Shown piece by piece: positions 1 through 6,513 of a stretch of DNA of 6,647 nucleotides. The position numbers and the translations under genes were made by a program. How positions within the stretch are numbered: the stretch's first letter is position 1; each line of letters starts with the position of its first letter. Source of the DNA: an uncultured Akkermansia sp. Its GTDB lineage: Bacteria; Verrucomicrobiota; Verrucomicrobiia; Verrucomicrobiales; Akkermansiaceae. The notes under the pieces were generated by a model, which was not told where the DNA came from, ran no database searches, and saw nothing but the letters and a program-made list of their open reading frames with translations. Where the stretch lies: the NCBI GenBank assembly GCA_904501975.1, contig CAJGCZ010000075.1, forward strand, positions 1-6,647. Direction: 5' to 3'.

Positions 1-135
1 GGCCCTCGTTGCCGTCGCGTTCGCTCCGGCGCCTCGGGGCTCCGATTTTCTTTTCCCCATACCGGGGGCTTGCGCCCCCGGCTATGTGTCTGTCGTCCTC
101 CGGACTCTTGAATTCCGTTCGCTGCGCTCACATCA
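1..135. repeat. GC-rich multi-hairpin intergenic element, probably a dispersed REP-like repeat (partial at left edge)
   Basis: This stretch is much richer in G+C than the intergenic DNA next to it and has no credible gene. Three stem-loops lie close together: a 4-bp stem at 34-45 with loop GGCT; a strong stem at 58-86 (8 perfect pairs, CCGGGGGC with GCCCCCGG, around loop TTGC at 70-73, extended by CATA/TATG with one bulged C at 82); and a 4-bp stem at 95-105 with a 3-base loop. This arrangement resembles the dispersed intergenic hairpin repeats seen in many Verrucomicrobiota and Bacteroidota genomes. That family resemblance is from general knowledge and cannot be shown from a single copy. The left end is cut by the window and the right boundary, near 135, is where G+C content drops. 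An alternative is the 3' end of an unseen gene to the left plus its terminator. Confidence 0.45.
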
Positions 136-193
136 ATGAACCCCACAAATTGCTATTTTTGCTATCAACCGGCAACTTAAACAAAGCTATGAG

Positions 194-232
194 AAAAGCT
201 CCCCACCGGAATATTTCATTCCGATGAGGAGC
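194..232 (-). terminator. Rho-independent terminator of the PEP-CTERM protein gene
   Basis: An imperfect hairpin spans 198-232. The outer stem GCTCC (198-202) pairs with GGAGC (228-232), two pairs sit between single mismatches, and the inner stem CGGAAT (207-212) pairs with ATTCCG (218-223) around a 5-base loop. Read on the minus strand, the hairpin is followed at once by TTTT (complement of 194-197) and then CTCAT. It starts about 30 bases past the stop codon at 263-265. The plus-strand side has no T run, so it should act on minus-strand transcripts. Confidence 0.7.
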
Positions 233-262
233 CTATATCAGCTCATTTCACAAGCAACAATC

Positions 263-3200
263 TTAACGACAGCGGCGTGCAGCCAGGGCAGCTAAGGCAA
301 GCAGACTCAACGTAGCCGTGGTGGGCTCAGGAATTGTGGGAGAGGGCAAGTGCTCCATGCGAATTTCCAAGCCGGCTGCCGTCTGGTTGTAGGTGACGAC
401 ATCGTACTTCTGCAAGTCCAGATTCAGCAGAGCGCTCACTCCGCTGTCTGCTACACCGTTGGACAAACCGGTATCGAAAATGAGATTTTCCGTCGGCCAG
501 CCTTCGCCGGAGTCGTAGCCCTCCAAAGTAAAGCCGGTAAGCATGATGGTGACGTTGCTCAGCGCATCGTTAACACCAAAAGCGGCCCAATCAACCTCAT
601 TACTTACGCCGATGGTGGCCGTAGCTCCATCGTTAGCCAGAGTCATGCCATCGAAGATATCGCTCTCAAAGCGAACCTCATTGAAGGCCTTGCCACCTTC
701 CACGGCAGCCTCTGTTACCGTGAATTGTGTTTGGGTGACGATAGAATAGAAGTCTACACCCAGCCCCATCAGGTACACGTCTGAGGCCTCAATATCAGCC
801 ATGGTCACACGGCTGCCGGTTACAGAGGTGAGCGTCACACTCTGCAAGGTGGCGGAAGATACGGAATTATCGGCATCTGTCTCAAAGGCCAAGGTTGCCT
901 GTTCTGCCATACCTCCGCTAATGCTGTTCCCGGTAATCGTCATACCGTTGGCAATCGTGGCAGAGTCGGAAGCCTGGCGACCGGAGATTTGAACATTACC
1001 GGCACGGCTGGTCTCTGTTACAGTGGCAGCTGCACCGCCATTCACCGTAAGGCTGTTGACATCAAAAGCCTTCTGGAACGTAGTACCCTTGGCTGTATCA
1101 ACAGTTAAGTTGAGTGCAGCATCCTCAGCATCACTGAAGGTACCTTTCACCTCCACAGCCTCGGCATCATTTGCCAACTGCACGTTGTGGGTACCGTTCG
1201 TTACCGTCAGGTCGCCATTCCAATTGTTGATGCTACCTTCAATGTTAATATTCTTCGTATCAGCGGCACTGATAACGATATTACCCTCGCCGGAAATGCT
1301 GCCCTTGTAGTTCTGGGTTGCAACACCGCCGGTCATCTCATAAGCAACCATCTCGTCCGTGTTGCTCAAAATCAGGTTAGGTGCAATATCCACGGAAGCA
1401 GGTTGATCCGCTTTTACAGTACCATCGGCAGCCCATGCCACCACATCCCCCTTAAAGCCACGCATATCGACATAGGAAGATTCGTTGCCGTAGTAAGAGA
1501 AATCAATACCATGGCCGGTACCATTGGTGGTATTTGTTCCGTCTACATTGGTCATCTGCACGGTACCACGCCAAATGCGGCTACCTTGCTCATCATACTC
1601 CTCGCTCAAACGGCCGATGTTGATTTGAATATCCTTGGTATCCTTCAACACGTAAGTGCCGGTGCCTTTCAGTGTGAGAGACGGCTTCTGCAAAGCGTAC
1701 TTAGCATACAAGCTATCATATTGCTCGCTCGTAATCCACTGTCCATCGAGCAAATTGACATCGATATGCAAGGAACCTTCCATCGTTTGAGAACCGGGGA
1801 ACAACAACCTTCCACGGAAATCAAAGGATTCAATAACGAGAGTGGAATTAACCTCCGCATCCTTCTCGTATAGGTCATCCATCTGAGATTGGAAATTCAG
1901 CGTGGCTCGAGTCTCTGTGCCAACCAAATGCTCGATATTGATAACGGAGTTATCCTTATTGGCTACGATATAGAAACTGGAGCCGGCCATGGTACCGGCA
2001 CCATGCTCATAGGGCTGCAGCACCGTATCCCCACCCAGCACAATGTGGTCATTGGTATTCTTGTTAACATACAGATAAGTGGAACTGCTGCCGTATGCCT
2101 GTAAGTTATTAATATGGCCTACAGATTCCGAGCTACGGCCCAATGTGCCGTTTAAGGCAATACTGGATTCCGGGTAGCACATGTAAACACCGGAGAAGGA
2201 TGAAATATCTGCCCCTTCCTCTAATTCCAACACAACGCCGGGTTGGAAATTCATAGTACCCTGCTGCGAGCCTACAAAGTACGGAGCAAGATACAGCTCA
2301 CCGGTTACATGTGTTTTGGAATCGACGGATACATACAATTTCGGGAGTGTGCCGTCCGGGTTCTCATAACCTGCCGTACGCAAAATGACGTTACCATCAC
2401 CATGCACGGATTCAAGAATCTGCCCGGCGGTCTTCGTTGCACTCACGTCTGCCATAATGCACAGCGTACCATCGCCGCCCACATAATACCCCATAGCCCC
2501 ATTGGCACCTTCGGTTGCTATCGGAGCACTGCGCTCGTGCACACCTACGTTGACAACAGAGGATTCAAGGATTTCCTTGCCGTTACCCAAGGAGTACACA
2601 TTGCCTTCGCGGGGAGCCACGGGGTATTCGGGAGCATCCAACACCACAGAATCCATCACATAATAAATAGCGTTATTGATGATGAAATCCTTGCCGTTGG
2701 TGCCGTCCACCCTCATGTCGTTGATGGTTGCCCCTTCTCCTAAATTGAAAGTACCATCACCCGTTACCAAACCAACTAAGGTACCGACACCTAGGCCATT
2801 GTCCTTCTTATTGGCAACAGTGGCGGCATCATAAGAGATAGATAATGTGGCGTCTGTTGTAATATTACCATTCACCGTCAGCGTAGAACCTTCTTCTACG
2901 GTAAAGGAATCAAAGGCTGTCACATTGCCCAACACCAACGTGGAGTTGTTATCTACCACAAGGGTAGATGCACCTGCTACATTGGTACCACCGCTAACAG
3001 TACCGGCATAAGTACCGTTCACTCCGGAGAAGGTCACGGAAGAGTCCCCGCCAATGGTGCCGCCCTTGCCACCGGCACTGATAATATTGGTAGCCGTGTG
3101 GCTGGATAATGCAGCCAAATTGGTGATGGTGATAGCCGTGTTGCCGGTAATGGTGCCTGTTAAACCACCGGCATAGACATTACCTTTGAGCGAACCGCCA

Positions 3201-3715
3201 TTAATCATCAGAGAGGTTGCTCCTATGCTGTCCGTCGTTGCCGCTGCATAAGCTCCGCCTAAAATGTCTTTGTTAAAAGTACCGGCATTGATTTCAGCAG
3301 AGAATGTACCTCCGATGGTACCCTGATAGGAACCAACAATAGAAGAAGCATTCGTATCAGTAAATGAGCCGTAAGTGGCATTTTCTGCATTAAAGATAAG
3401 AGACACATTACCGGTCACTTCTCCAGCATTAACGACACCGAACACCGTTGTACCCTTATTTGCATCTCCGCTGCCTTTGTAGGTACCGGCCAAGGTCATG
3501 GTAATATCGCCGGTATGTACAAGCTCATTATTATCTGTGCCAGGAACAGATTCATTACCAAACGCCCCAGCCCACGAATTTCCGGTTGCACCGGAATCAA
3601 TAATCTCAGTCTTTGCCCCCTCCCCGCTTGAGGAGCTGGCAAAAGTAAATCCGTTTGCTTCAATAGCCGGGACTATACTCGGTAATGCCAAGAGTAGAAA
3701 AAGTGTCTTTTTCAT
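263..3715 (-). CDS. Large secreted beta-solenoid protein with PEP-CTERM sorting signal (autotransporter/adhesin-like)
   Basis: This 1150-residue protein is predicted to be exported by Sec and then sorted to the cell envelope. Residues 1-20 form a signal peptide: Lys-Lys at 2-3, a Leu-rich core, and likely cleavage after A20 in AIEA|N. Residues 21 to about 300 are rich in Gly, Thr, Asn and Ser, with short recurring strands and turns (for example INGGSLKGNVYAGG, 171-184), as expected of a right-handed beta-solenoid. Residues about 804-846 resemble an autotransporter-associated beta-strand repeat. There is no C-terminal beta-barrel. Instead residues 1129-1131 are Pro-Glu-Pro, followed by a hydrophobic Ala/Leu segment and a basic end, RRCR (1147-1150). 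In known systems such a tail is recognised and cleaved by an exosortase, which is not in this window. Cysteine is scarce (C419, C513, C1149). The ATG start at 3713-3715 is chosen because the signal peptide begins there; no Shine-Dalgarno sequence is visible. The gene is monocistronic, with its own terminator. The ligand is unknown; adhesion or glycan contact is a guess from architecture. Confidence 0.88.
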   Translation of the reverse strand: MKKTLFLLLALPSIVPAIEANGFTFASSSSGEGAKTEIIDSGATGNSWAGAFGNESVPGTDNNELVHTGDITMTLAGTYKGSGDANKGTTVFGVVNAGEVTGNVSLIFNAENATYGSFTDTNASSIVGSYQGTIGGTFSAEINAGTFNKDILGGAYAAATTDSIGATSLMINGGSLKGNVYAGGLTGTITGNTAITITNLAALSSHTATNIISAGGKGGTIGGDSSVTFSGVNGTYAGTVSGGTNVAGASTLVVDNNSTLVLGNVTAFDSFTVEEGSTLTVNGNITTDATLSISYDAATVANKKDNGLGVGTLVGLVTGDGTFNLGEGATINDMRVDGTNGKDFIINNAIYYVMDSVVLDAPEYPVAPREGNVYSLGNGKEILESSVVNVGVHERSAPIATEGANGAMGYYVGGDGTLCIMADVSATKTAGQILESVHGDGNVILRTAGYENPDGTLPKLYVSVDSKTHVTGELYLAPYFVGSQQGTMNFQPGVVLELEEGADISSFSGVYMCYPESSIALNGTLGRSSESVGHINNLQAYGSSSTYLYVNKNTNDHIVLGGDTVLQPYEHGAGTMAGSSFYIVANKDNSVINIEHLVGTETRATLNFQSQMDDLYEKDAEVNSTLVIESFDFRGRLLFPGSQTMEGSLHIDVNLLDGQWITSEQYDSLYAKYALQKPSLTLKGTGTYVLKDTKDIQINIGRLSEEYDEQGSRIWRGTVQMTNVDGTNTTNGTGHGIDFSYYGNESSYVDMRGFKGDVVAWAADGTVKADQPASVDIAPNLILSNTDEMVAYEMTGGVATQNYKGSISGEGNIVISAADTKNINIEGSINNWNGDLTVTNGTHNVQLANDAEAVEVKGTFSDAEDAALNLTVDTAKGTTFQKAFDVNSLTVNGGAAATVTETSRAGNVQISGRQASDSATIANGMTITGNSISGGMAEQATLAFETDADNSVSSATLQSVTLTSVTGSRVTMADIEASDVYLMGLGVDFYSIVTQTQFTVTEAAVEGGKAFNEVRFESDIFDGMTLANDGATATIGVSNEVDWAAFGVNDALSNVTIMLTGFTLEGYDSGEGWPTENLIFDTGLSNGVADSGVSALLNLDLQKYDVVTYNQTAAGLEIRMEHLPSPTIPEPTTATLSLLALAALAARRCR

Positions 3716-3751
3716 ATACGAAGTGCGTAATGAGGTTTACAATCTCAAGTT

Positions 3752-3780
3752 ATCAGATAGGAATTATGCTTGCAAGTCAA
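3752..3780 (-). promoter_or_regulatory. Candidate sigma-70-type promoter of the PEP-CTERM protein gene
   Basis: Read on the minus strand, TTGACT (complement of 3775-3780, 5 of 6 matches to the -35 consensus) is followed after 17 bases by TCTGAT (complement of 3752-3757, 4 of 6 matches to the -10 consensus). Transcription would begin near 3745, giving a leader of about 30 bases before the ATG at 3715. The -35 box lies inside the left arm of an inverted repeat at 3776-3795. The -10 match is weak, so this remains a candidate. Confidence 0.35.
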
Positions 3781-3795
3781 AAAGTGAATTTTGAC
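3776..3795. promoter_or_regulatory. Inverted repeat in the divergent intergenic region, possible operator
   Basis: GTCAAAA (3776-3782) and TTTTGAC (3789-3795) form a perfect 7-base inverted repeat around six bases. Each arm contains a TTGAC core, one facing each way, so the repeat overlaps the candidate -35 box of the minus-strand gene and a TTGACA (3791-3796) on the plus strand. The size and symmetry suit a dimeric DNA-binding regulator, but AT-rich DNA gives such repeats by chance fairly often. No regulator gene is present in the window. Confidence 0.3.
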
Positions 3796-4004
3796 ACTAA
3801 AAATCTCATTTTCTCTACATCTTTTATAGGATTTTACAAAATAACAACAATTTGCGGTCATTTTTTACATTTTTTCGGCCTATTGAATCGAGCTTACCGG
3901 CCGCGATGACGGTTACATTTTTGACAGGGCAGAACGCAGTTTATTTGCAGCATGGCTCAATAAAAGCTTGCGTCCTGCAACAAAGAAGCGCATATATAGA
4001 AAAT

Positions 4005-4946
4005 ATGCTCAAAGAATCATTATACACATTGGGGGTAGCCGCCATGGTGGCTACGGCTATGGGGGCAGAATGGGAGACGGATTTTGACACAGCCAAAGAG
4101 CGTGCAGCCGCCGAAGGTAAAGCCATTATCATGAACTTTACAGGCTCCGACTGGTGCGGCTACTGCATTCGCATGAAGCATAGCGTACTCTCCACGCCTG
4201 AGTTTGAAGAGTATGTAAAAGACAAGTTTGTGCTGCTGGAGATTGATATACCGCGCAGCAAACCTGTAGCCGCAGAGGAAATGCAGCAACGCCGTGAACT
4301 CTGCAAGCAGTATGATGTAACAGGCTTCCCCACCATTGCCATCACCGATGCTAAAGGCGAAGTGCTCGGCGGATTCAGCGGAGCCCGCCCGGATGTAGAG
4401 AGCACCAAGATTTTCCTAGACAATGCCTTGGTACGCCGCACCATGCTGGCAGAGGCTCGCAAACAGCAAGGCACTGAGCGAGCTAAGGCTCTGATGGAAG
4501 TATACGAAAGCTATCCCAAAACATTCCGCAAGGCCGCAACCGCCCTCCGCAACGAAATTATGCAAAGCGACCCGAACGATGAAACCGGGCTGGTGCAGGT
4601 GGCCGTGGCAGAGGCACAAATGCAGGAGCTGAGTGATGAGCTGGCTAAACACTACCGCAATTATCTTGCCATGACCGAGATTTTCGATGAGTACATCGCC
4701 AAGGCACATCCGCTGAACAAAGAGCGCATGATGGAGCGCAAACGCGACAGCGTGGTGTTCCCCTGTGTGAACCTGATGCTGCGCAATGCCAAAAACGTAG
4801 AGGATGTGCTTAAAGCACGCGACTACGTGCTGAAAGAGGCCGAAACCTCGTACCCCGACCACATGAAGGCCGAAATGATAAAGGCCCTGCAAGAGCAATT
4901 TGCAGATCCTGAAGCTCTGCTTAAAAAAGTACAGGGTAAGAAGTAA
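4005..4946 (+). CDS. Exported thioredoxin-fold protein with CGYC active site
   Basis: This 313-residue protein is probably a periplasmic thiol-disulfide oxidoreductase or thiol-dependent chaperone of the thioredoxin-like group. Residues 1-21 form a Sec signal peptide (K3, hydrophobic core, cleavage near AMGA|E). Residues about 22-145 are the thioredoxin fold: strand IIMNFTGSDW, redox motif W50-C51-G52-Y53-C54, the conserved cis-proline turn GFPT with P109, and then strands ending in GGFSGAR. A third cysteine, C100, lies before the cis-Pro region. Residues about 146-313 are mostly charged alpha-helix with one cysteine (C254); I do not recognise this half. The frame is open back to 3852, but the ATG at 4005 is chosen because the signal peptide begins there and the upstream residues look like translated intergenic DNA. 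No Shine-Dalgarno sequence is evident. The gene is transcribed alone, divergently from the PEP-CTERM gene, and ends 58 bases after its last catalytic half in two hairpins starting at 4959. The in vivo substrate is unknown. Confidence 0.85.
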   Translation: MLKESLYTLGVAAMVATAMGAEWETDFDTAKERAAAEGKAIIMNFTGSDWCGYCIRMKHSVLSTPEFEEYVKDKFVLLEIDIPRSKPVAAEEMQQRRELCKQYDVTGFPTIAITDAKGEVLGGFSGARPDVESTKIFLDNALVRRTMLAEARKQQGTERAKALMEVYESYPKTFRKAATALRNEIMQSDPNDETGLVQVAVAEAQMQELSDELAKHYRNYLAMTEIFDEYIAKAHPLNKERMMERKRDSVVFPCVNLMLRNAKNVEDVLKARDYVLKEAETSYPDHMKAEMIKALQEQFADPEALLKKVQGKK

Positions 4947-4958
4947 CACTATACCATT

Positions 4959-4989
4959 GCAACCGGGGCACCAAGACCACCCCGGTTGC
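4959..4989 (+). terminator. Perfect 10-bp hairpin just after the thioredoxin-like gene
   Basis: GCAACCGGGG (4959-4968) pairs perfectly with CCCCGGTTGC (4980-4989) around an 11-base loop, starting 12 bases past the stop codon of the thioredoxin-like gene. No T run follows, so it is not a classic terminator alone. It may stabilise the 3' end of the mRNA or act together with the stronger hairpin at 5004-5037. Confidence 0.4.
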
Positions 4990-5003
4990 CTCATAGACTT
5001 AAC

Positions 5004-5037
5004 AATGCCCCGCGCTTAAAACAAAGCGCGGGGCATT
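5004..5037. terminator. Bidirectional terminator between convergent genes
   Basis: A perfect 14-bp stem, AATGCCCCGCGCTT (5004-5017) with AAGCGCGGGGCATT (5024-5037), closes a 6-base loop, AAAACA. It lies 58 bases past the stop codon of the plus-strand thioredoxin-like gene and 35 bases past that of the minus-strand ankyrin gene (5073). The very GC-rich core with AT base pairs at its foot gives a short T tract in either direction (TTTCG on plus, TT from the stem then GTT on minus), as expected of a shared terminator. Confidence 0.75.
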
Positions 5038-5072
5038 TCGTACAAAGCTTCACCGGCAGTACGAAAATCGGC

Positions 5073-6101
5073 TTACTGAGCACCACGCTGCAACAAGGCG
5101 CGAATCAGGGCAATGCGGCGCTTGCTCTTGCGCTGCTGTGCCAAACTCAGGGCCGTATCTCCCTTGGGCGTGCGCAACTGCACATCTGCCCCGGCACGAA
5201 TGAGAATAAGGATGGAAGCATCGTCCTCTCGCGCATCAGAGAGCATGGATAACAGCGCCGTCATACCGGAGGCAGAGGAAATCACATTCAGCGGTACCCC
5301 CGCCTGCACCATTGCCTGCACAGTATCCGGGGTATGCAAAATATCAAACAAAGCAGTTTCACCCTTAGCATTAACAGCAGCAGGGTCCGCACCGGCCTCG
5401 CAAAGCAACTTCACCATAGCAGCAGAACGAGCGGCATGCAGTGCCGTGTTGCCATCCGCATCAGCCAAAGTAACATCTGCCCCCTGCTCTATATAAAAAC
5501 GAGCCAGAGCTTCATCATTGCGCCCTACGGCACGCATCAGCGGAGTCACCCCGCGCGCAGAAGCCTGGTTTACATCCGCCCCTTCCTCTATCAACTTTTG
5601 CGCCATAGCCAAATCGCGCACCACCAGCAAGGGCGGATCAGCCGGAAAAGCCGGCACAACAGCAGCCCCCTTGCTCAGCAACAGGCGAGCCCCGAAATCA
5701 TTGCCGGTACTAAGGGCACGGCTCAGCGGAGTGGTTCCGGTATCGTCGGCCACATTCACATCGGCATCCGCCCCTACAAGAGAGCTTACCACAGCCGGCG
5801 ACTGCGTTCTTGTGAGCGGTACGGCATTAATAGAATACCCGCGGCCATTGGGGTCTGCCCCCACACGCAGTAATTTGTCCACCAAAAACACATCACCTTT
5901 CTCGGCGGCATCTATCAACAGCGTTGCGCCGCTGGATAAGCGTTTATTATTAACATCTTCCACCGACTGCAACACCCCCATTTGCTGCAACTCCTGCAGG
6001 GTTGCAGGATCCGGCTCTATACCTTGTCGAAACAGGCAGGAGCTGAGCAAAAGCGCAGCCAATGCGGTAGAGATAGCGGTGTGTGTAGGGATATGGCTCA
6101 T
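5073..6101 (-). CDS. Ankyrin-repeat lipoprotein
   Basis: This 342-residue protein is predicted to be a lipid-anchored protein that binds other proteins through ankyrin repeats. Residues 1-21 are a lipoprotein signal peptide ending in the lipobox LSSC, with the lipid-modified cysteine at C22. From about residue 57 to the end there are roughly nine ankyrin repeats of about 30 residues, recognisable by G-x-TPL or TAL starts and GADVN or GADP ends: near 57-85, 87-116, 120-149, 153-179, 183-212, 216-243, 245-273, 277-308 and 312-342. The second and fourth are degenerate. The last repeat is basic (KSKRR) and ends at the stop codon, so no further domain follows. The ATG at 6099-6101 is fixed by the signal peptide; no Shine-Dalgarno sequence is visible upstream. 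The gene stands alone between a shared terminator and the tRNA operon. The lipobox prediction means it acts in the periplasm or at the outer membrane, not as a cytosolic ankyrin effector. The binding partner cannot be read from the sequence. Confidence 0.87.
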   Translation of the reverse strand: MSHIPTHTAISTALAALLLSSCLFRQGIEPDPATLQELQQMGVLQSVEDVNNKRLSSGATLLIDAAEKGDVFLVDKLLRVGADPNGRGYSINAVPLTRTQSPAVVSSLVGADADVNVADDTGTTPLSRALSTGNDFGARLLLSKGAAVVPAFPADPPLLVVRDLAMAQKLIEEGADVNQASARGVTPLMRAVGRNDEALARFYIEQGADVTLADADGNTALHAARSAAMVKLLCEAGADPAAVNAKGETALFDILHTPDTVQAMVQAGVPLNVISSASGMTALLSMLSDAREDDASILILIRAGADVQLRTPKGDTALSLAQQRKSKRRIALIRALLQRGAQ

Positions 6102-6176
6102 AACAACATGCGGAGTTTAGCAACCCTCCGCCCGGCTTGCAAGCTTAAATTCTGAGAAACTCCTCTTATTTGCAGG

Positions 6177-6202
6177 AAAACCCTTCCGCCAGGGATTTTT
6201 TT
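6177..6202 (+). terminator. Short terminator-like hairpin upstream of the tRNA promoter
   Basis: CCCT (6181-6184) pairs with AGGG (6191-6194) around a 6-base loop; a bulged A (6195) then allows AAAA (6177-6180) to pair with TTTT (6196-6199) in a seven-base T tract (6196-6202). On the plus strand this has the form of a weak intrinsic terminator, but no plus-strand gene ends here. It could shield the tRNA promoter from read-through or be chance in AT-rich DNA. The rest of the 6102-6244 spacer is AT-rich, and I see no gene in it. Confidence 0.25.
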
Positions 6203-6244
6203 CTCCCAAAAGTAAAAAAAATTGCAACAAATATAAAAAAAGTC

Positions 6245-6272
6245 TTGCCAAAGTAAATCAAACGTGTATAAT
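6245..6272 (+). promoter_or_regulatory. Sigma-70-type promoter of the tRNA-Gly operon
   Basis: A -35 box TTGCCA (6245-6250, 5 of 6 to consensus) and a perfect -10 box TATAAT (6267-6272) are 16 bases apart. The DNA upstream is A/T-tract rich, like an UP element. Between the -10 box and the likely start near 6279 the bases are mostly G and C, a discriminator type that in well-studied bacteria goes with growth-rate and ppGpp control of stable RNA promoters; that regulation is inferred here. Confidence 0.8.
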
Positions 6273-6282
6273 TGCCTCGTTC

Positions 6283-6298
6283 CCGCTGTCGAAAGCGG
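6283..6298 (+). other. Hairpin in the tRNA operon leader
   Basis: CCGCT (6283-6287) pairs with AGCGG (6294-6298) around a 6-base loop in the roughly 37-base leader between the predicted transcription start and the first tRNA. No T run follows, so it is not an attenuator. It may take part in 5' processing of the tRNA precursor by RNase P or other nucleases. Confidence 0.35.
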
Positions 6299-6316
6299 AA
6301 ACATACCACATAAAAT

Positions 6317-6388
6317 GCGGATGTAGCTCAGTGGTAGAGCGCAACCTTGCCAAGGTTGATGTCGTGGGTTCGAATCCCATCATCCGCT
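6317..6388 (+). tRNA. tRNA-Gly (anticodon GCC), copy 1 of 3
   Basis: A full cloverleaf of 72 bases. The acceptor stem is GCGGATG with CATCCGC; the D stem is GCTC with GAGC around a short 7-base loop; the anticodon stem is CAACC with GGTTG around loop TTGCCAA, giving anticodon GCC at 6349-6351; the T stem is GTGGG with CCCAT (outer G-U pair) around TTCGAAT. The discriminator base is T, usual for bacterial glycine tRNA. The 3' CCA is not encoded, so it must be added by a nucleotidyltransferase. It reads GGC and GGU codons. Confidence 0.97.
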
Positions 6389-6415
6389 CTCCAACATAGA
6401 GCGTAAGCTCAACAC
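6389..6415 (+). repeat. Spacer hairpin between tRNA copies 1 and 2
   Basis: The 27-base spacer holds GAGC-GTAA-GCTC (6399-6410), a 4-bp stem closed by a GNRA tetraloop. It is nearly identical to the next spacer, so tRNA plus spacer form a tandemly duplicated unit of 98-99 bases. Confidence 0.6.
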
Positions 6416-6487
6416 GCGGATGTAGCTCAGTGGTAGAGCGCAACCTTGCCAAGGTTGATGTCGTGGGTTCGAATCCCATCATCCGCT
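6416..6487 (+). tRNA. tRNA-Gly (anticodon GCC), copy 2 of 3
   Basis: Identical in all 72 bases to the copy at 6317-6388, with the anticodon GCC at 6448-6450 and no encoded CCA. It is co-transcribed with its neighbours from the promoter at 6245-6272, as no promoter or terminator fits in the short spacers. Confidence 0.97.
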
Positions 6488-6513
6488 CTCCAACAGGAGC
6501 GTAAGCTCAACAC
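6488..6513 (+). repeat. Spacer hairpin between tRNA copies 2 and 3
   Basis: This 26-base spacer differs from the first only around positions 6496-6497 (GG in place of TAG/A bases, one base shorter). It keeps the GAGC-GTAA-GCTC hairpin (6497-6508). Confidence 0.6.

Noticed and set aside
1187..1873. Plus-strand open frame of 228 codons inside the PEP-CTERM gene
   Set aside because: It is antisense to a well-supported 1150-residue gene, has no domain I recognise, and long shadow frames are expected opposite Gly/Thr/Val-rich coding sequence. The same applies to the other plus-strand frames within 350-2743.
3921..3946. TTGACA (3921-3926) with TTATTT (3941-3946) as a promoter for the thioredoxin-like gene
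   Set aside because: The -35 match is perfect, but the only AT-rich -10 candidate is 14 bases away and a poor match; nothing fits at 16-18 bases. Not called.
3852..4004. Upstream ATG that would extend the thioredoxin-like protein by 51 residues
   Set aside because: The extension would bury the signal peptide starting at 4005 and lies in AT-rich intergenic DNA. Another in-frame ATG at 3906 has the same problem.
4416..4994. Minus-strand open frame of 192 codons opposite the thioredoxin-like gene
   Set aside because: It is His/Leu/Val-rich antisense of a gene with a clear signal peptide, CGYC motif and cis-proline, and it runs through a terminator hairpin.
5518..6120. Plus-strand open frame of 200 codons opposite the ankyrin gene
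   Set aside because: It is a shadow of the ankyrin repeats: Ser/Ala/Pro/Arg-rich with no recognisable domain, while the minus strand shows a clear lipobox and repeats.
6244..6251. CTTGCCAA near the tRNA promoter, identical to part of the tRNA anticodon arm
   Set aside because: Only eight bases match and the flanks do not, so it is not a tRNA remnant or attachment site; it is explained as the -35 box.
6258..6482. Minus-strand open frame of 74 codons with repeated MGFEPTTSTLARLRSTTELH
   Set aside because: This is the reverse complement of the tRNA-Gly genes. The phrase is a well-known spurious protein in databases arising from antisense tRNA, and its repetition simply reflects the tandem tRNAs.
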